Part shown: positions 63,514 to 64,000 of the stretch, one piece after another | How the letters are laid out: every line of letters begins with the position of its first letter | Position numbering within the stretch: position 1 is the stretch's first letter | Origin: Allobosea sp. Tri-44 | GTDB taxonomy: Bacteria > Pseudomonadota > Alphaproteobacteria > Rhizobiales > Beijerinckiaceae | Length of the DNA stretch: 64,000 nt | Direction of reading: 5' to 3' | NCBI RefSeq assembly: GCF_004123845.1 | Contig: NZ_NBDP01000019.1 | Location: forward strand, 372,001 to 436,000 | Position numbers and translations under genes: made by a program | Notes under the pieces: model-generated | The model's input: the letters and a program-made list of their open reading frames with translations, nothing else | Told to the model about the DNA's origin: nothing | The model's database searches: none

Positions 63514-64000
63514 TCAGGCCGCTGTCGGGGCCGGCTCCTCGCCCTTCCTGCCGCAGAGCGCCAGCATGGCGCGGGCGATTTCGGCCTCGCCCATGATGGT
63601 GCGGCTGGCGCCGCATTCCCTGAGATGCTCGACCTCGGCGACGGAATGCGCCCGGGCGATGATCGGCAGGCCTGGATTCTGCTTGCGCGCCTGCTCGCAG
63701 ACCTGGCCGGCTTCGAAGCTGCCGGGAATGGCGACGAAGAGGCGCTTTGCTTGCGCGAGGCCGGCGGCGGCGAGCACCTCCGGATCGGCGGCATTGCCGA
63801 CGAGCACCTCGGCGCCGTCGCGCCGGGCTGCGGCGATGCCATCATCCTGGTCCTCGATCACCAGCAGCTTCTCGCCCAAGGCCGAGAGGCCGGCGCCGAG
63901 CAACGAGCCGACGCGGCCATAGCCGACGACGACGATATGGTCGGTGAGCGCAGTCGGCGCGATATCGCGCTCGGGGGCAGGCGCAGGCTCCGGCTCCGGT
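63514..64000 (-). CDS. C-terminal part of a Kef/YbaL-type cation:proton antiporter (partial)
   Basis: The gene runs in from beyond the right edge; only its last ~162 codons are here. They encode a Pro/Glu/Ala linker, then a TrkA-N (RCK) nucleotide-binding domain: [15 protein letters not shown] at the dinucleotide loop, VIEDQD and IIARAH. This C-terminal layout is typical of YbaL/KefB proteins that are gated by NAD(H) or another ligand. The membrane part lies outside the window. Confidence 0.85.
   Translation of the reverse strand, partial: PEPEPAPAPERDIAPTALTDHIVVVGYGRVGSLLGAGLSALGEKLLVIEDQDDGIAAARRDGAEVLVGNAADPEVLAAAGLAQAKRLFVAIPGSFEAGQVCEQARKQNPGLPIIARAHSVAEVEHLRECGASRTIMGEAEIARAMLALCGRKGEEPAPTAA

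Overview
The window is GC-rich chromosomal DNA from an alphaproteobacterium of the order Hyphomicrobiales (Rhizobiales). The evidence is the aerobic-type cobaltochelatase genes cobS and cobT, a cyclic beta-glucan exporter (ndvA type), CarD, seven-iron ferredoxin FdxA, rpmB next to a DUF3108 gene, a 47-codon membrane-protein gene just before xerD, and several palindromic repeats typical of this order. A Bosea-like genus is my best guess, but that is inference. Gene density is high, with many 1-4 base stop/start overlaps.

Bases 1-18,036 hold the most unusual region: two divergent gene sets that both end in glycosyltransferases. The leftward set is an oligopeptide/oligosaccharide ABC importer (fused ATPase, binding protein, two permeases), then a GT4 glycosyltransferase, a polysaccharide deacetylase and a MurG-like glycosyltransferase. 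The rightward set is a 912-residue ABC-exporter-like protein whose nucleotide-binding motifs are degenerate, a lone cyclic-nucleotide-binding domain, a six-helix membrane protein with a [2Fe-2S] domain and a class III cyclase domain lacking key catalytic residues, a methyltransferase-like protein, and two glycosyltransferases. I read this as a possible envelope-glycan locus with a built-in redox or nucleotide sensor. It is the best candidate in the window for an undescribed system. The last glycosyltransferase carries a 117-base palindromic repeat inserted in frame.

Bases 18,000-24,500 carry cobS and cobT with two small genes between them, a phytase-like esterase, rpmB and DUF3108. Bases 24,479-26,367 hold a likely polymorphic toxin (PD-(D/E)XK-type nuclease end) and its coupled immunity gene, inserted against the DUF3108 gene. 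Bases 26,500-42,000 are housekeeping and metabolic genes: an epoxide-hydrolase-like protein, a Suv3-type helicase, an S4 RNA-binding protein, fdxA, carD, a dienelactone hydrolase, an M48 protease, a degenerate thermonuclease, tRNA-Arg(CCU), a racemase, an amidohydrolase and a shortened ROK protein.

Bases 42,999-47,722 form one leftward operon in which a molybdenum hydroxylase (iron-sulfur and molybdopterin subunits) runs directly into soxX, soxY, soxZ and soxA, without soxB or soxCD in the window. Bases 48,000-64,000 hold a large mechanosensitive channel, a CAP lipoprotein, a MotA/MotB-like stator pair with a D-Ala-D-Ala dipeptidase, ndvA, a calcium/proton antiporter, the aroK-aroB-CorC operon, a fused pabB-pabC gene, xerD and the end of a Kef-type antiporter. 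No CRISPR array, insertion sequence, transposase or rRNA was seen.
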